Assembly: GCA_030602315.1 (NCBI GenBank)
Contig: JAUVZY010000009.1
Span: 43,902-107,901 of the forward strand
Direction: 5' to 3'
Origin: Pseudomonadaceae bacterium
Lineage (GTDB): Bacteria > Pseudomonadota > Gammaproteobacteria > Pseudomonadales > Pseudomonadaceae
DNA length: 64,000 bases
Made by a program: the position numbers and the translations under genes. Below are positions 1 through 9,916 of this stretch, piece by piece; within the stretch, counting starts at the first letter, position 1; each line of letters starts with the position of its first letter. Under the pieces are notes generated by a model. That model was not told where the DNA came from. It made no database searches and saw only the letters and a list, made by a program, of their open reading frames with translations.

Positions 1-1725
1 AAGAGCCTCGACGCCGAGGTCATCCTGATTGCCGCCCAGGGCAACGACAGCCTCAAGCAGCTGGCCGAGCGCATCGAGATCCAGGCCCAGCTGTTCGGCG
101 GTGCCAAGGACCCCAAGGTTCTCGGCGTGATTCTCAACAAGGTTCAGTCGGAAGACGGCGTCGACGCTTTCGTCGATCGCCTGAAGCAGCACCTGCCGCT
201 GCTCGCCAGCAGCGACTTCCAGCTGCTCGGCGCCGTGCCGTTCGAAGAAGAACTCAACGCGCTGCGCACCCGTGACGTGGCCGAAGCGCTCGGCGCACGC
301 CTGCTCAACGCCGGCGAGGCCGACCAGCGCCGGGTGAACAAGATCATCCTGGCGGCGCGTACCGTGCCGAACATGGTGCACCTGCTCAAGCCGGGCGTGC
401 TGGTGGTGACTCCGGGCGACCGCGACGATGTGATCCTCGCCGCCGCCCTCGCCTCGCTCAACGGCATCAAGCTGGCCGGCGTGCTGCTGACCGGCGATTT
501 CGAAGCCGATCAGCGCATTCTCGACCTGTGCAAGGCGGCCTTCGACGCCGGTCTGCCGGTCGCCAGCATCAACACCGGCTCGTTCGAAACCGCCACCAGC
601 CTGTCGAGCCTGAACAAGGAAACCCCGGCCGATGACATCGAGCGCGCCAACCGCGTGACCGACTTCATCGCTCAGCATGTGCGTCCGGAAACCCTGCAGA
701 CCCGCTGCGCGGTTCCGCGCGAGCTGCGCATGTCGCCGGCAGCGTTCCGCTATCAGCTGGTCAAGCGTGCCCAGGACGCCAACAAGCGCATCGTCTTGCC
801 CGAGGGCGACGAGCCGCGCACCGTACGTGCCGCGGCCATCTGCCAGGAGCGCGGCATTGCCCGCTGCGTGCTGCTGGCCAAGCCGGAAGCCGTGCAGGCG
901 GTGGCCAAGGAGCAGGGCATCACCCTGCCGGCCAGCCTGGAAATCCTCGATCCGGACGTGATCGCCGAGCGTTACGTCGAGCCGATGTGCGAACTGCGCA
1001 AGGCCAAGGGCCTGACTCCCGAGCAGGCCCGCGAGCAGCTCAAGGACACCGTGGTGATCGGCACCATGATGCTGGCCTTGGACGAGGTCGACGGCCTGGT
1101 TTCCGGCGCCGTGCACACCACCGCCAACACCATTCGCCCCGCGCTGCAGCTGATCAAGACCGCACCGGGCTACAACCTGGTGTCGTCGGTGTTCTTCATG
1201 CTGCTGCCGGACCAGGTACTGGTCTATGGCGACTGCGCGGTGAACCCGAACCCGAGCGCCACCGAACTGGCCGAAATCGCCCTGCAGAGCGCCGAGTCCG
1301 CCGTGGCGCTGGGCGTGAATCCGCGCGTGGCGATGATCAGCTACTCCACCGGGACCTCCGGTGCCGGTGCCGAAGTGGAAAAGGTCGCCGAAGCCACCCG
1401 CATCGCCCAGGAGCGCGCCCCGGAGCTGCCGATCGACGGCCCGCTGCAGTACGACGCTGCCTCGGTGCTCAGCGTCGGCAAGCAGAAGGCGCCCAACAGC
1501 AAGGTCGCCGGACAGGCCACCGTGTTCGTGTTCCCCGACCTGAACACCGGCAACACCACCTACAAGGCGGTGCAGCGTAACGCCAACTGCCTGAGCGTCG
1601 GTCCGATGCTGCAGGGTCTGGCCAAGCCGGTGAACGATCTGTCCCGCGGCGCGCTGGTCGACGACATCGTCTTCACCATCGCCCTGACCGCTCTGCAGGC
1701 CGCCAGCCAGAAGCGCGGCGCCTGA
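1..1725 (+). CDS. pta: Phosphate acetyltransferase, 3' part (start lies before the window)
   Basis: The frame is open from base 1, and 574 residues are visible, so the true start is upstream. Pta interconverts acetyl-CoA and acetyl-phosphate in the cytoplasmic acetate pathway. The visible protein begins inside the P-loop/DRTGG-type N-terminal region of the long (about 700 aa) Pta class. It continues into the catalytic PTA_PTB domain from about residue 245, with stretches such as LPEGDEPRT, GAVHTTANTIRPALQ and SYSTGTSGAG typical of the family. It is followed at once by a strong hairpin terminator. An ackA partner would be expected upstream, outside the window. Confidence 0.95.
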   Translation, partial: KSLDAEVILIAAQGNDSLKQLAERIEIQAQLFGGAKDPKVLGVILNKVQSEDGVDAFVDRLKQHLPLLASSDFQLLGAVPFEEELNALRTRDVAEALGARLLNAGEADQRRVNKIILAARTVPNMVHLLKPGVLVVTPGDRDDVILAAALASLNGIKLAGVLLTGDFEADQRILDLCKAAFDAGLPVASINTGSFETATSLSSLNKETPADDIERANRVTDFIAQHVRPETLQTRCAVPRELRMSPAAFRYQLVKRAQDANKRIVLPEGDEPRTVRAAAICQERGIARCVLLAKPEAVQAVAKEQGITLPASLEILDPDVIAERYVEPMCELRKAKGLTPEQAREQLKDTVVIGTMMLALDEVDGLVSGAVHTTANTIRPALQLIKTAPGYNLVSSVFFMLLPDQVLVYGDCAVNPNPSATELAEIALQSAESAVALGVNPRVAMISYSTGTSGAGAEVEKVAEATRIAQERAPELPIDGPLQYDAASVLSVGKQKAPNSKVAGQATVFVFPDLNTGNTTYKAVQRNANCLSVGPMLQGLAKPVNDLSRGALVDDIVFTIALTALQAASQKRGA

Positions 1726-1752
1726 TCGCAGCGGGCGACCGCCCGCCTGCGC

Positions 1753-1795
1753 AAACGCACGAAGCCCCGGCCACAAGCCGGGGCTTCGTGCGTTT
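1753..1795 (+). terminator. Intrinsic terminator after pta, between convergent genes
   Basis: A perfect 19-bp inverted repeat (1753-1771 and 1777-1795) with a 5-nt loop ends in TTTT on the plus strand. It lies between the convergent stops of pta (1725) and the c-di-GMP gene (1807), so it may serve both strands. Confidence 0.9.
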
Positions 1796-1806
1796 TGAGG
1801 CCGCAA

Positions 1807-3939
1807 TCAGCGCTGCAGGCGCGCCCAGTCGATCTGCAACGGGAATTCGCAGGCGGCCTCGGCATCCAGCACCGCGGCGACCAGATGGCCCTGCATGATC
1901 TGGCAGCCGTGTTCGACCAGCCAGTCGCGCTGGGCCATGGTTTCCACGCCCTCGGCGATCACCTCCAGCTCCAGGTTGCGTCCCAGCTCGATGATGGTGC
2001 TGACCACCGCCGCATCGCGCGGCGAATCGAGCATGTTGGAAATGAACAGCCGGTCGATCTTCAAGGTGTCGATTTCAAAGTGGCGCAGGTACGCCAGCGA
2101 CGAATAGCCGGTGCCGAAGTCATCGATGGCCACTTTCACCCCCAGCCGGCGCAGGCTCTCCAGCTTCGCCGTGCTGTTCTGCAGATCCTGCATCAGCGTG
2201 CCCTCGGTGACTTCCAGCTCCAGCTGCGAGGGCTCCAGGTCGTTGTCCTCGAGCAGCCGGGCCAGGCTGTCGAGCAGGCCGCCACTGGCAAACTGAACGG
2301 GGCTGACGTTGATGCTGAACACCAACTGGCTGCCGAACACCTCGCGCCAGTTGCGGCAGGTCGAGATCCCTTCGTGCATCACCCACTGGCCTACGCGGGT
2401 GATCAGGCGGGTCTCCTCCAGAAGCGGAATGAACTCGCCCGGCTGCACTTCGGTGCCCTCGCGATCCCAGCGCAGCAGCGCCTCGAAGCCGCGCAGACGG
2501 CCACTTTCGAGGTAGACCTGCGGCTGATACACCAGACGGAAATCGCCGTGCTCGGTAGCACTGCGCAGGTTTTCCTCCATGATCAGCCGGGCGTGGGCGC
2601 GCTCGTTCATTTCCGCCGAGAAGAACCGAAACTGCTGGCGGCCGGCGCGCTTGGCCTCGTACATCGCCATGTCGGCGGCGCGCAGCAGGTCCTCGACCTT
2701 GCCGCCGCATTCGGGGAACGAGGCGATGCCGATGCTCGCGCCGAGGGTTACCTCGGTGTCGTGCACCGTGTGGCGTACCGAAATCAGCTCGATGAGCTTC
2801 TCGGCGACGCGCGCGGCATCTTCGGGATGCTCCAGCGAATCGAGCAGCGCGGTGAATTCGTCGCCGCCCATGCGCGCCAGCACGTCGTAGGAGCGCATGC
2901 AGGTTTCCAGAAGCCGCGCCACCTTGCAGAGGATCTCGTCGCCGGCCTCGTGGCCGAGCGAGTCGTTGATGCGCTTGAAGCCATCGAGGTCGATGTAGAG
3001 AACCGCCATCTCCTTGTGATCGCCACTGCGTTCGTGTCGCTTGAGCGCCGACTCCAGCGCCTGATGGAAGCCGCGCCGGTTCAAAAGTCCGGTGAGCGAA
3101 TCGGTCACTGCCTGCGCCTCGAGCTGGGCATGCAGGTTGCGAACGTCGGACATGTCCAGCGCGATCACCACCATCGAGCGCTGCTGGCGCGGCAACGGCG
3201 AGCAGGACAGCGCCACCGGCAACGTGTCGCCCAGGCCAGTGCGCAGCTGCGCCTCGTGGATGCGATAGGTCGAGCCACGCCGCCAGGCCTGGTACAGCTC
3301 GCAATCGCGCCACGGCACGAGAATCTCCGGCACCGCCAGGTGGCCGAGCAGCGCGGTGCCCTGCAGGTCGTCGACACGGGTGTGCAGCATGCGCGCGATG
3401 GCCGGGTTGGCGAAGTAGATCAGCCCGTCCTCGCCCACCACCAGAATGCCTTCGGCGGCATTGTTGAGCACCGAGGCGTTGAACGCCTGGGCGCTGTCGA
3501 GCTGCTGGGTGAGCAGCTGCAGGTTGCGCCGGTTGTGCTCGTGGCTCAGCAAGGTGTTGATCTTGTGCCGCAGCACCTGCGGATCGAACGGCTTGAGGAT
3601 GAAATCCACCGCCCCTGTCGCATAGCCCTGCAACACGGCGTCGCGGCTGTGGGTATTGGCCGAGATGAAGATGATTGGTGTGTAGCGCGTCTGCGGATTG
3701 TTGCGCATCAGGCGCGCCACTTCGAAGCCATCCATGCCTGGCATCTGCACATCCAGCAGTACCAGCTCGACATCCAGTTCGAGCAATGCCCTGAGCGCCG
3801 CTTCGCCGGAACTGACGGTGTGTACCTGCCAATCGCCGTCACTGAGCAGCGCCTCCATGGCCACCAGATTGGACTCCCGGTCGTCCACAACCAGCAGTGT
3901 TCGCGTACGCGGCAACGTCCTGAACTGTGCCTGACCCAT
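1807..3939 (-). CDS. Response regulator with PAS, GGDEF and EAL domains (c-di-GMP turnover)
   Basis: This is a 710-aa cytoplasmic protein. Domains in order are receiver (about 13-125, phospho-acceptor D63, conserved K116), PAS (about 150-265), GGDEF (about 275-440) and EAL (about 460-705). The cyclase signature GGDEF is intact at 358-362 and an RxxD inhibitory I-site (R349/D352) lies five residues before it. The EAL motif is intact at 486-488, so both synthesis and breakdown of c-di-GMP are possible. I chose ATG at 3939 because AGAGGA precedes it; a GTG at 3951 has no ribosome site. The adjacent hybrid kinase gene lies upstream in the same direction, 141 bp away, and is a plausible partner, which is inference. 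Confidence 0.9.
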   Translation of the reverse strand: MGQAQFRTLPRTRTLLVVDDRESNLVAMEALLSDGDWQVHTVSSGEAALRALLELDVELVLLDVQMPGMDGFEVARLMRNNPQTRYTPIIFISANTHSRDAVLQGYATGAVDFILKPFDPQVLRHKINTLLSHEHNRRNLQLLTQQLDSAQAFNASVLNNAAEGILVVGEDGLIYFANPAIARMLHTRVDDLQGTALLGHLAVPEILVPWRDCELYQAWRRGSTYRIHEAQLRTGLGDTLPVALSCSPLPRQQRSMVVIALDMSDVRNLHAQLEAQAVTDSLTGLLNRRGFHQALESALKRHERSGDHKEMAVLYIDLDGFKRINDSLGHEAGDEILCKVARLLETCMRSYDVLARMGGDEFTALLDSLEHPEDAARVAEKLIELISVRHTVHDTEVTLGASIGIASFPECGGKVEDLLRAADMAMYEAKRAGRQQFRFFSAEMNERAHARLIMEENLRSATEHGDFRLVYQPQVYLESGRLRGFEALLRWDREGTEVQPGEFIPLLEETRLITRVGQWVMHEGISTCRNWREVFGSQLVFSINVSPVQFASGGLLDSLARLLEDNDLEPSQLELEVTEGTLMQDLQNSTAKLESLRRLGVKVAIDDFGTGYSSLAYLRHFEIDTLKIDRLFISNMLDSPRDAAVVSTIIELGRNLELEVIAEGVETMAQRDWLVEHGCQIMQGHLVAAVLDAEAACEFPLQIDWARLQR

Positions 3940-4080
3940 AGTTCCTCTCACCTGTGCCGACGGAGGCAGAAGCCCTGTCGTAGAGCCTGTGCCACCTGCC
4001 GATGACTAGCAATGGACCACCACTGAAAGCTTCTGATGCATGCCCAGGACAAGAAATATGTAACCTGCCAACCCGGTCGC

Positions 4081-7000
4081 TCACGCGCCGCCGGCGCCTG
4101 GGGAACGGCCGATCCAGCGCTGGATGAACGCCCCCAGGCCCGCCCCCTCGACCGGCTTGGGCAAGCAATCGTCCGCGCCACTGAGCGCCTGGTCGTCGCA
4201 GGGCGCCGACACCAGGCACAGGATCGGCACCTGACAGCCGTGCTCCTCACGCAGCTGTTCGATCAGCTGCCGGGCGTCCTGCGGCCGCTCCACCGATAGC
4301 AGCACCAGGTCGAACGCCGACTCCTCGAAGCGCGTCAGCGCCTCGTCGAGGGTGGTCGCCGCCACACTCTGCAGGCCCAGCGTGTCGAGCAGCCCGCTGA
4401 GCAGAAAGATGCTGCGCACCTCGCTGTCGAACAGCAGCACCCGCCGGCCCAGCAGCGGCTCACCGACCGCCTCCGCCGGAGCCGGTACCGCTCCCTCGGC
4501 CTGTTGCAGCAGCGTCTCCAGACGCTCCTCGACATCGTTGCGCGACAAGGCGGAAACCGGAAAAGGCAGCTGCTCCAGGTCCAGTTCGGAAACGGGCTCT
4601 TGGCTGTAGACGATCACTTGGTTTTCCTTGTTGAAAGGCCGCAGGCGATTGAGCGCGAACAACAGGTCGCGCCCCTCTCCTCCGGGCATGTCGAAATCCA
4701 CCACCACCGCCGCATAGTCCTGCGCGGCGAAGGCCAGGCGGGCCTCATCGCTTTGACCGGTGAGCGTCACGTTGTAGCCGTGCTGCTCGAAATGATTGCG
4801 CAAACGGCGCGCGCGCTCGGGGTCTGCCTCCACCAGAAGCAGGCGCCGACCGCCCGCCTCGCGGCTCAACAGCTGCAGGCACAAGCGCTGCAATTCCACC
4901 CGCGACACCGGCTGGCGCAGGTGATAGAGCGCCCCGTCATGCCAGTTGCCGGCCGGCGGCGTACCCGATAGGACAATCACCGGCACATCATGGTGCGCCG
5001 GATCCCGACGCAAGCTGCGATAGAGTTGCCAGCCGTCGCCATCGACGTGCTCGAGATCGATCAGCACCGCCCTGAAGGCACGCTGGCGCATGGCTTCGAT
5101 CGCCGGCTCGATATCCGCCTGGCGCAGCGTGCCGAAGCCCTGGGCCTCGACCACCTCCGCGACCAGCTCGGCGCAGTCCGGATCGCGGGTCAGCAGCAGC
5201 AGCTGACCCGCGCCCGCATCGGGATCGCCGCTCGCATCGTCGGCCAGTTCGAGAGGCAGCTCCACGGTGAAGCAGGAACCCACGCCCGGTGTGCTCTCCA
5301 GGAAGATCCGTCCACGCAGCAGCTCGACCAGCTGGCGCGAAATGGCAAGACCCAGCCCGGCACCACCGTGCTGCCGGCTGATCGAGCCGTCGATCTGCTG
5401 AAACGCCTGGAAGATCCGCGTGTGCTGGTCCGCGGGAATGCCGATGCCGGTATCGCGCACCTCCAGGCGCAGATAGCGACAGCCAGCAGCCTGCGGCTCG
5501 AGCGGCGGCGCACAGCGGGCGACGAGGCTGACCGAGCCACGCTCGGTGAAGGTGATGGCATTGGCCACCAGGTTGCGCAGTACCTGATGCAGGCGCGCCC
5601 GGTCGCTAACGAAGGACGCCGGCACCTCCGGTTCGATATGCACCTCCAGACGCAACCCCTTGTCTTCCGCCAGCGGCCGCATGCTATCGGCCACCTCCTG
5701 CAGCAGCCCTTCGAGCTCTACCGGCGCAACGACGATCTGCAGGCGTCCGGCATCGATACGCGACAGATCCAGCACATCGTTGATCATCTGCAGCAGGTCG
5801 GTTCCGGCGTGATGGATGATGTCGGCGTGGCGCACCTGCTTGTCCGAGAGATTGCCCGCCGCATTGCGCCGCAACTGGTCGCTGAGAATGAGGATGCTGT
5901 TGAGCGGCGTACGCAGCTCATGGGACATGTTGGCGAGAAACTCGGACTTGTAGCGGTTGGCCACCGCCAGCTGGTCGGCCTGGTCACGCAGGCGCAGCTC
6001 CGCGGCCCGGCGATGGCTGACGTCGATCAGGACCGCCTGCACCAGCACCTCGTCGCCGCTTTGCAGCGGCGCCAGCCCGATCTCCAGCGGAATTTGCCGG
6101 CCATCGCGGTGCAACCCGTACACCTCGCGATTGCTGCCGATGCGCGAAGGCTCCGGCTGGCGTAAGAATGCGCTGCGCAGCGCGACATGCGCCTGGCGCA
6201 TCGTTTCGGGCAGCAGGCGTTCGATCGGCTCGCCGAGCAGCTCCTCGCGCGGGTAGCCGAGCAGGACCTCGGTCTGGCGATTGACCATGACGATCCGTCC
6301 ATCACCGTTGACCAGCAAGAAGGCGTTGGGCAGCCCCTCCACCACCTGGCGAAAGCGCTCCTCGGCGCGCTTGAATGCGCGCAGGTCGACCAGGTTGATC
6401 AGATAGTGCAAAGCCTCCAGCTGGCTCAGCGGCGTGACATGCAGGGTCACCGGCACCTTGGTGCCATCGGCGAGCTGGGCCTGCACTTCCAGATCGTCCG
6501 GCACCACCTCGGCGCCGTGCATCACCCCCGGCAGGTAGTAGCTGACACGATGCCCCAACAGCTCCTCGACCGTGCTGCCCAGAAGGTCCGCCGCGCTCTG
6601 GTTGGCCAGCTCGATCTGGCCGGTGCGATTGGCCAGCAGGGTGGCCACCGGCAAGCGCTCGATCAGCAGGCGAAAACGCGCCTCGCGCTCCTGCAACTGC
6701 AATGACTGGGCGCGACTGCCGGCCAGGGCGCGCTCGCGCAGCCACAGATAGCCCCCCACCATCAGGGCGAACAGCACCGCAGCCAGCAGGCCGGCGACCA
6801 ACCCGAAGGTGCGGTTGCGGTCCTTCAGCGTGGCTTCGTAGTCGGCCGTGCTGGCAATCGACAACCGCCAGTGGCGCCCGTACAACTCCAGGGCACGGTT
6901 GGTCTGAAACAGCGCGTTGCGCTGCAGCGTCTTGCCCTGCAACAACGGCAAGCTCGGCTCGGCGGCGTCGAACAGCTGAATGTCGAACTGATCGAGCCGC

Positions 7001-7740
7001 TCGCTGAGCACCCCCTCGATCAGGTCATTGAGGCGAAACGCGCCGTACAGGGTGCCGATGAAGGCGCCCTGCCGGTCGTTCAACGTCGCCAGCGAAACCC
7101 CACCGCGATAGATCGGCAGCACCAGCAATACCCCCGGCTGCACGCTCTGGGTGGTTTCCTGCAACAGCCGCAGCGGCCCGGTGAGGGTCGGATAGCCGGT
7201 GTCGCGGGCGCGCAGCAGGGCCTGGCGACGGATCGGGTCGCTCAACAGGTCGTAGCCCAGTACCTGGCGGTTGCGCCAGAGCGGCGGGTGGGTGTACTTG
7301 ACCACCACATGCTCGTGGGTGTTGCTCGGCGGCCAGACCCGGAAATCGGGACGGTACGACTGCACGTAGTCGACCAGCTGCGGCAGCTCCGCATCGGTGA
7401 CATAACGGGCGTAATTGAGGGCCTGGATGCCCGGATAGGTTTCCTGCAGCAGCAGCCGATCGGTGGCCTGCTGCCATTCCTCGGGGCTGACCTGGGAGGT
7501 CAGCCCGGTCAGCCCCGACAGGCCGCGCAGGACCATCTCGTAGGCCTGCATGCGCTCGCGCAGGCGGTGCTCGATGTAGTCGACCTCGGTCTGAAACAGT
7601 CGCTCATGCTCCTGCTCGGCGCCCTGGGTCAGCGTCTGCCACTGCCAGCCTACCCAGCCCCCCAGCACAAACAGCAAGCCCAGCATCACCAGTAACGGCA
7701 GCCAGGGTCTGCGGGCCATCGGCACGGGATGAGCGTCCAT
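4081..7740 (-). CDS. CHASE-PAS-PAS hybrid sensor histidine kinase with three receiver-like domains
   Basis: This is a 1219-aa inner-membrane kinase. A membrane segment (about 13-33) and a second (about 312-333) enclose a periplasmic CHASE-type sensor. PAS domains follow at about 355-450 and 465-575, a HisKA domain with H607 in SHELRTPLN, and a HATPase with N-box and GxGxG motifs (about 715-830). Three receiver-like modules follow at about 848-955, 966-1080 and 1100-1212. Each lacks key residues: the first has TR in place of the acidic pair and Q for the conserved Lys, the second lacks the Lys, and the third has Ser for the phospho-acceptor Asp. The substrate and ligand are unknown. No strong ribosome site marks the start, so ATG at 7719 is also possible. 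Confidence 0.85.
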   Translation of the reverse strand: MDAHPVPMARRPWLPLLVMLGLLFVLGGWVGWQWQTLTQGAEQEHERLFQTEVDYIEHRLRERMQAYEMVLRGLSGLTGLTSQVSPEEWQQATDRLLLQETYPGIQALNYARYVTDAELPQLVDYVQSYRPDFRVWPPSNTHEHVVVKYTHPPLWRNRQVLGYDLLSDPIRRQALLRARDTGYPTLTGPLRLLQETTQSVQPGVLLVLPIYRGGVSLATLNDRQGAFIGTLYGAFRLNDLIEGVLSERLDQFDIQLFDAAEPSLPLLQGKTLQRNALFQTNRALELYGRHWRLSIASTADYEATLKDRNRTFGLVAGLLAAVLFALMVGGYLWLRERALAGSRAQSLQLQEREARFRLLIERLPVATLLANRTGQIELANQSAADLLGSTVEELLGHRVSYYLPGVMHGAEVVPDDLEVQAQLADGTKVPVTLHVTPLSQLEALHYLINLVDLRAFKRAEERFRQVVEGLPNAFLLVNGDGRIVMVNRQTEVLLGYPREELLGEPIERLLPETMRQAHVALRSAFLRQPEPSRIGSNREVYGLHRDGRQIPLEIGLAPLQSGDEVLVQAVLIDVSHRRAAELRLRDQADQLAVANRYKSEFLANMSHELRTPLNSILILSDQLRRNAAGNLSDKQVRHADIIHHAGTDLLQMINDVLDLSRIDAGRLQIVVAPVELEGLLQEVADSMRPLAEDKGLRLEVHIEPEVPASFVSDRARLHQVLRNLVANAITFTERGSVSLVARCAPPLEPQAAGCRYLRLEVRDTGIGIPADQHTRIFQAFQQIDGSISRQHGGAGLGLAISRQLVELLRGRIFLESTPGVGSCFTVELPLELADDASGDPDAGAGQLLLLTRDPDCAELVAEVVEAQGFGTLRQADIEPAIEAMRQRAFRAVLIDLEHVDGDGWQLYRSLRRDPAHHDVPVIVLSGTPPAGNWHDGALYHLRQPVSRVELQRLCLQLLSREAGGRRLLLVEADPERARRLRNHFEQHGYNVTLTGQSDEARLAFAAQDYAAVVVDFDMPGGEGRDLLFALNRLRPFNKENQVIVYSQEPVSELDLEQLPFPVSALSRNDVEERLETLLQQAEGAVPAPAEAVGEPLLGRRVLLFDSEVRSIFLLSGLLDTLGLQSVAATTLDEALTRFEESAFDLVLLSVERPQDARQLIEQLREEHGCQVPILCLVSAPCDDQALSGADDCLPKPVEGAGLGAFIQRWIGRSPGAGGA

Positions 7741-7826
7741 CGAAGCTACCGGGTGCGACTGCGTTCATTCATCCACGTTCTGATACGCGGGCAGCGCCAG
7801 AGGTTCCTCCCCGGTCGGAAACGAAA

Positions 7827-7846
7827 ACGGGGCCTTGCGGCCCCGT
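7827..7846 (-). terminator. Intrinsic terminator for the OmpA-like lipoprotein gene
   Basis: An 8-bp GC-rich stem with a 4-nt loop is followed on the minus strand by TTTT. It lies 24 bp beyond the stop of the lipoprotein gene at 7870. Confidence 0.8.
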
Positions 7847-7869
7847 CGATCGATGGCGCGGCGTGGCGA

Positions 7870-8544
7870 TCAGAGCGGACGCAGGTTGATTTCCACGCGG
7901 CGGTTCTGGGCACGGCCAGCGGCGGTGGCATTGCTGGCGACCGGCTGATCCGGCCCCATGCCACGGGTGGAGACGCGCATACCGTTCACGCCCTGGGAGA
8001 TCAGATAGCTGGCCACGCTTTGTGCGCGACGCTGAGACAGGGTCTGGTTGTACTGGTAGCTACCGGTATTGTCGGTATGACCGACGATCTCGATGGAGTT
8101 CTGGTCGTACTGCTTGAAGGTACGCGCCAGTTCGTTGAGCGGGTTGTAGAAGTTGCTGGCGATGTCGGCCGAGTCGGTGGCAAAGGTGATGTTGCCCGGC
8201 ATGATCAGCTTGATGTCGTCACCCTGGCGCTGAACCTCGACACCGGTGCCGGCCATCTGCTGGCGCAGCTGGGCTTCCTGCTTGTCGGCGTACATGCCAT
8301 AGCCGGCGCCCGCCGCGCCGCCTACCGCGGCACCGATCAGGGCACCCTTGCCGCGGTTGTCATGGTTGATCAGCGCACCGGCGGCAGCGCCGGCCAGAGC
8401 ACCGATACCGCCGTACTTGGCGGTGTTGCTCATGCCAGCCTGGTCGCCGCCAGCGGGCTGCTGCTGATAGGGATTGTTGGCTGCGCAGCCCGAGAGCACG
8501 GCCACGGCGGTGGCAGCTGCAAACAGACGAGTGAGGTTAGTCAT
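7870..8544 (-). CDS. OmpA-family lipoprotein with glycine-zipper segment (YiaD-like)
   Basis: This is a 224-aa outer-membrane lipoprotein. A signal peptide ends in a lipobox (LSGC, lipidated Cys20). A Gly/Ala-rich zipper region (about 50-95) follows, then a C-terminal OmpA domain that binds peptidoglycan and carries the motif GHTDNTGS...NQTLSQRRA. The start at 8544 is supported by an AGGAG about 10 nt upstream; longer readings lack a ribosome site and would bury the signal peptide. The role is anchoring the outer membrane to the cell wall, inferred from the family. A related gene sits near pta in P. aeruginosa as I recall it, which fits this neighbourhood. Confidence 0.9.
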   Translation of the reverse strand: MTNLTRLFAAATAVAVLSGCAANNPYQQQPAGGDQAGMSNTAKYGGIGALAGAAAGALINHDNRGKGALIGAAVGGAAGAGYGMYADKQEAQLRQQMAGTGVEVQRQGDDIKLIMPGNITFATDSADIASNFYNPLNELARTFKQYDQNSIEIVGHTDNTGSYQYNQTLSQRRAQSVASYLISQGVNGMRVSTRGMGPDQPVASNATAAGRAQNRRVEINLRPL

Positions 8545-8762
8545 GGCGATACAGCTCCTAAAATGCGCCCCGCTCACCGGGGCGACTCATCGTATTTGCG
8601 AAGCGCACCGAAAACACCAGGTCACGCCGAGCGAGCCGGCGCAGTGCGCTTCGAGTCACAAAAACGCTTGATGCCGGCGCTCGCCGGCTTGTCCGGCCTG
8701 GGCCTAATCCCAGCATAGTGAGCGCGCCGCGGCACCGCCAAATCCCAAGTAGTCACCGTTTC

Positions 8763-9662
8763 CTAGCGGGCATCGAGCTGTGCCTGCAGGTGGGCGATCT
8801 GGCTCTGCAAGGTATTGATGCTACGGGTCATCTGCGCCCTGAACGCATCGAACTCGGCGGTACTCGCGGCGCTGGTTGCCGGACGGTTGTCGACTTGGCT
8901 GCGCAGCACCAGCAGATCCTGCTCGAGACGCTGCAGCGCCTGGCTGCCATCGCCACGTTTCTGCAGCGCCGAGACATCCTCGCGCAGCCCCGCCAGACCG
9001 GCCGTCAACTTGGCCTGCTGTTCCAGCTGACCCTGCAGTGCCGTTTGCGCGCTGGCCAGGGCATCGTCACGCTCGGCCAGGCGTTTGGTGCGCTCATCCA
9101 GCGTTTTCAGTTCGGCAGCGCGCGCCTGCTGTTCGCGCGCCAGCTCGAAAAGCCGTGCGTCCTGTTTCTCCAGGCGCCCGGCCTGTCCGCTCTGCTGGTC
9201 TTCGAGAGTGCGCTGCTGGCTGCTGAACAGCTGCTGCTGGGTGACCAGCTCCGCCACCTGGCGCTCCAGCTGCTTCAAGCGCAGCTTCAAGGCCTCGCTT
9301 TCGGTGGTCACGTTCGATTCGGTGGCCACCACCTGACCGCGGATATCGCTCAGCCGACCGGCTGCATCCTCGCTGACGCGGGCGAAGCTCTCTTGGGTGG
9401 CCACCAGCTGCGCTTCGAGCTGGATGATCTGCCGATGGGCCCACCAGGCCAAGCCGCCGAGTGCGATCAACAGCGCGAGCACCAATACCCAGAGCACCGC
9501 CCCGGCCACACCTCGGCGGCGCGCACGCACGCTGCTGCGCGCCTCGCGGGGCGGCTGCGGCAGCGGTTGCAGATCCGGCTCAGGATACGGCTCGTCATGC
9601 TCGCGCTTGGCGGTCAGGCTGGGGACGTTGTCTGGGTCGGCGTCGTACGCATCGTTACGCAT
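8763..9662 (-). CDS. Single-pass membrane protein with long coiled coil, unknown function
   Basis: This is a 299-aa protein. A charged, Pro-rich cytoplasmic N-terminus (1-45) is followed by one membrane helix (about 50-72). The rest is a long heptad-rich coiled coil full of Gln, Leu, Glu and Arg (about 75-295), presumably periplasmic. I do not recognise a catalytic domain. The start at 9662 gives the N-in signal-anchor arrangement. It reads in the same direction as the downstream OmpA-like lipoprotein but is separated by about 218 bp. That gap holds a small GCCGGC-type hairpin at about 8673-8688 with a nearby T-run on the minus strand. A structural or divisome-like role is possible but unproven. 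Confidence 0.75.
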   Translation of the reverse strand: MRNDAYDADPDNVPSLTAKREHDEPYPEPDLQPLPQPPREARSSVRARRRGVAGAVLWVLVLALLIALGGLAWWAHRQIIQLEAQLVATQESFARVSEDAAGRLSDIRGQVVATESNVTTESEALKLRLKQLERQVAELVTQQQLFSSQQRTLEDQQSGQAGRLEKQDARLFELAREQQARAAELKTLDERTKRLAERDDALASAQTALQGQLEQQAKLTAGLAGLREDVSALQKRGDGSQALQRLEQDLLVLRSQVDNRPATSAASTAEFDAFRAQMTRSINTLQSQIAHLQAQLDAR

Positions 9663-9916
9663 GGGTTCCCACCGTGGAAAAAAGACCGGCGCAGTATAGC
9701 GACAAGGCGAGGCGCGAAAATGCACCACTTATGAGCAGGCGTGAGCCGAAAAAGCGCGAACTAGAGCCCGCCCGCATGACTGCGATAATCATCCGAGGCG
9801 CCAGGCGGCGCAGCCCACGGCAGCCGACGATACAGGCATCGATCTTGCAAATCGAGACCGCAGTTGCCGTCCGCCAGCCGTTTCGGATCGACGGCTCAGC
9901 GAAGGAGAAGCACAAG

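Noticed and set aside
3937..3951. GTG at 3951 as start of the REC-PAS-GGDEF-EAL gene
   Set aside because: It has no ribosome site, while ATG at 3939 has AGAGGA just upstream.
1795..4005. A 736-codon open frame on the plus strand opposite the REC-PAS-GGDEF-EAL gene
   Set aside because: The minus strand encodes a complete multi-domain protein with intact motifs. The plus-strand product is His/Gln/Arg-rich without any domain, a normal antisense shadow in GC-rich DNA.
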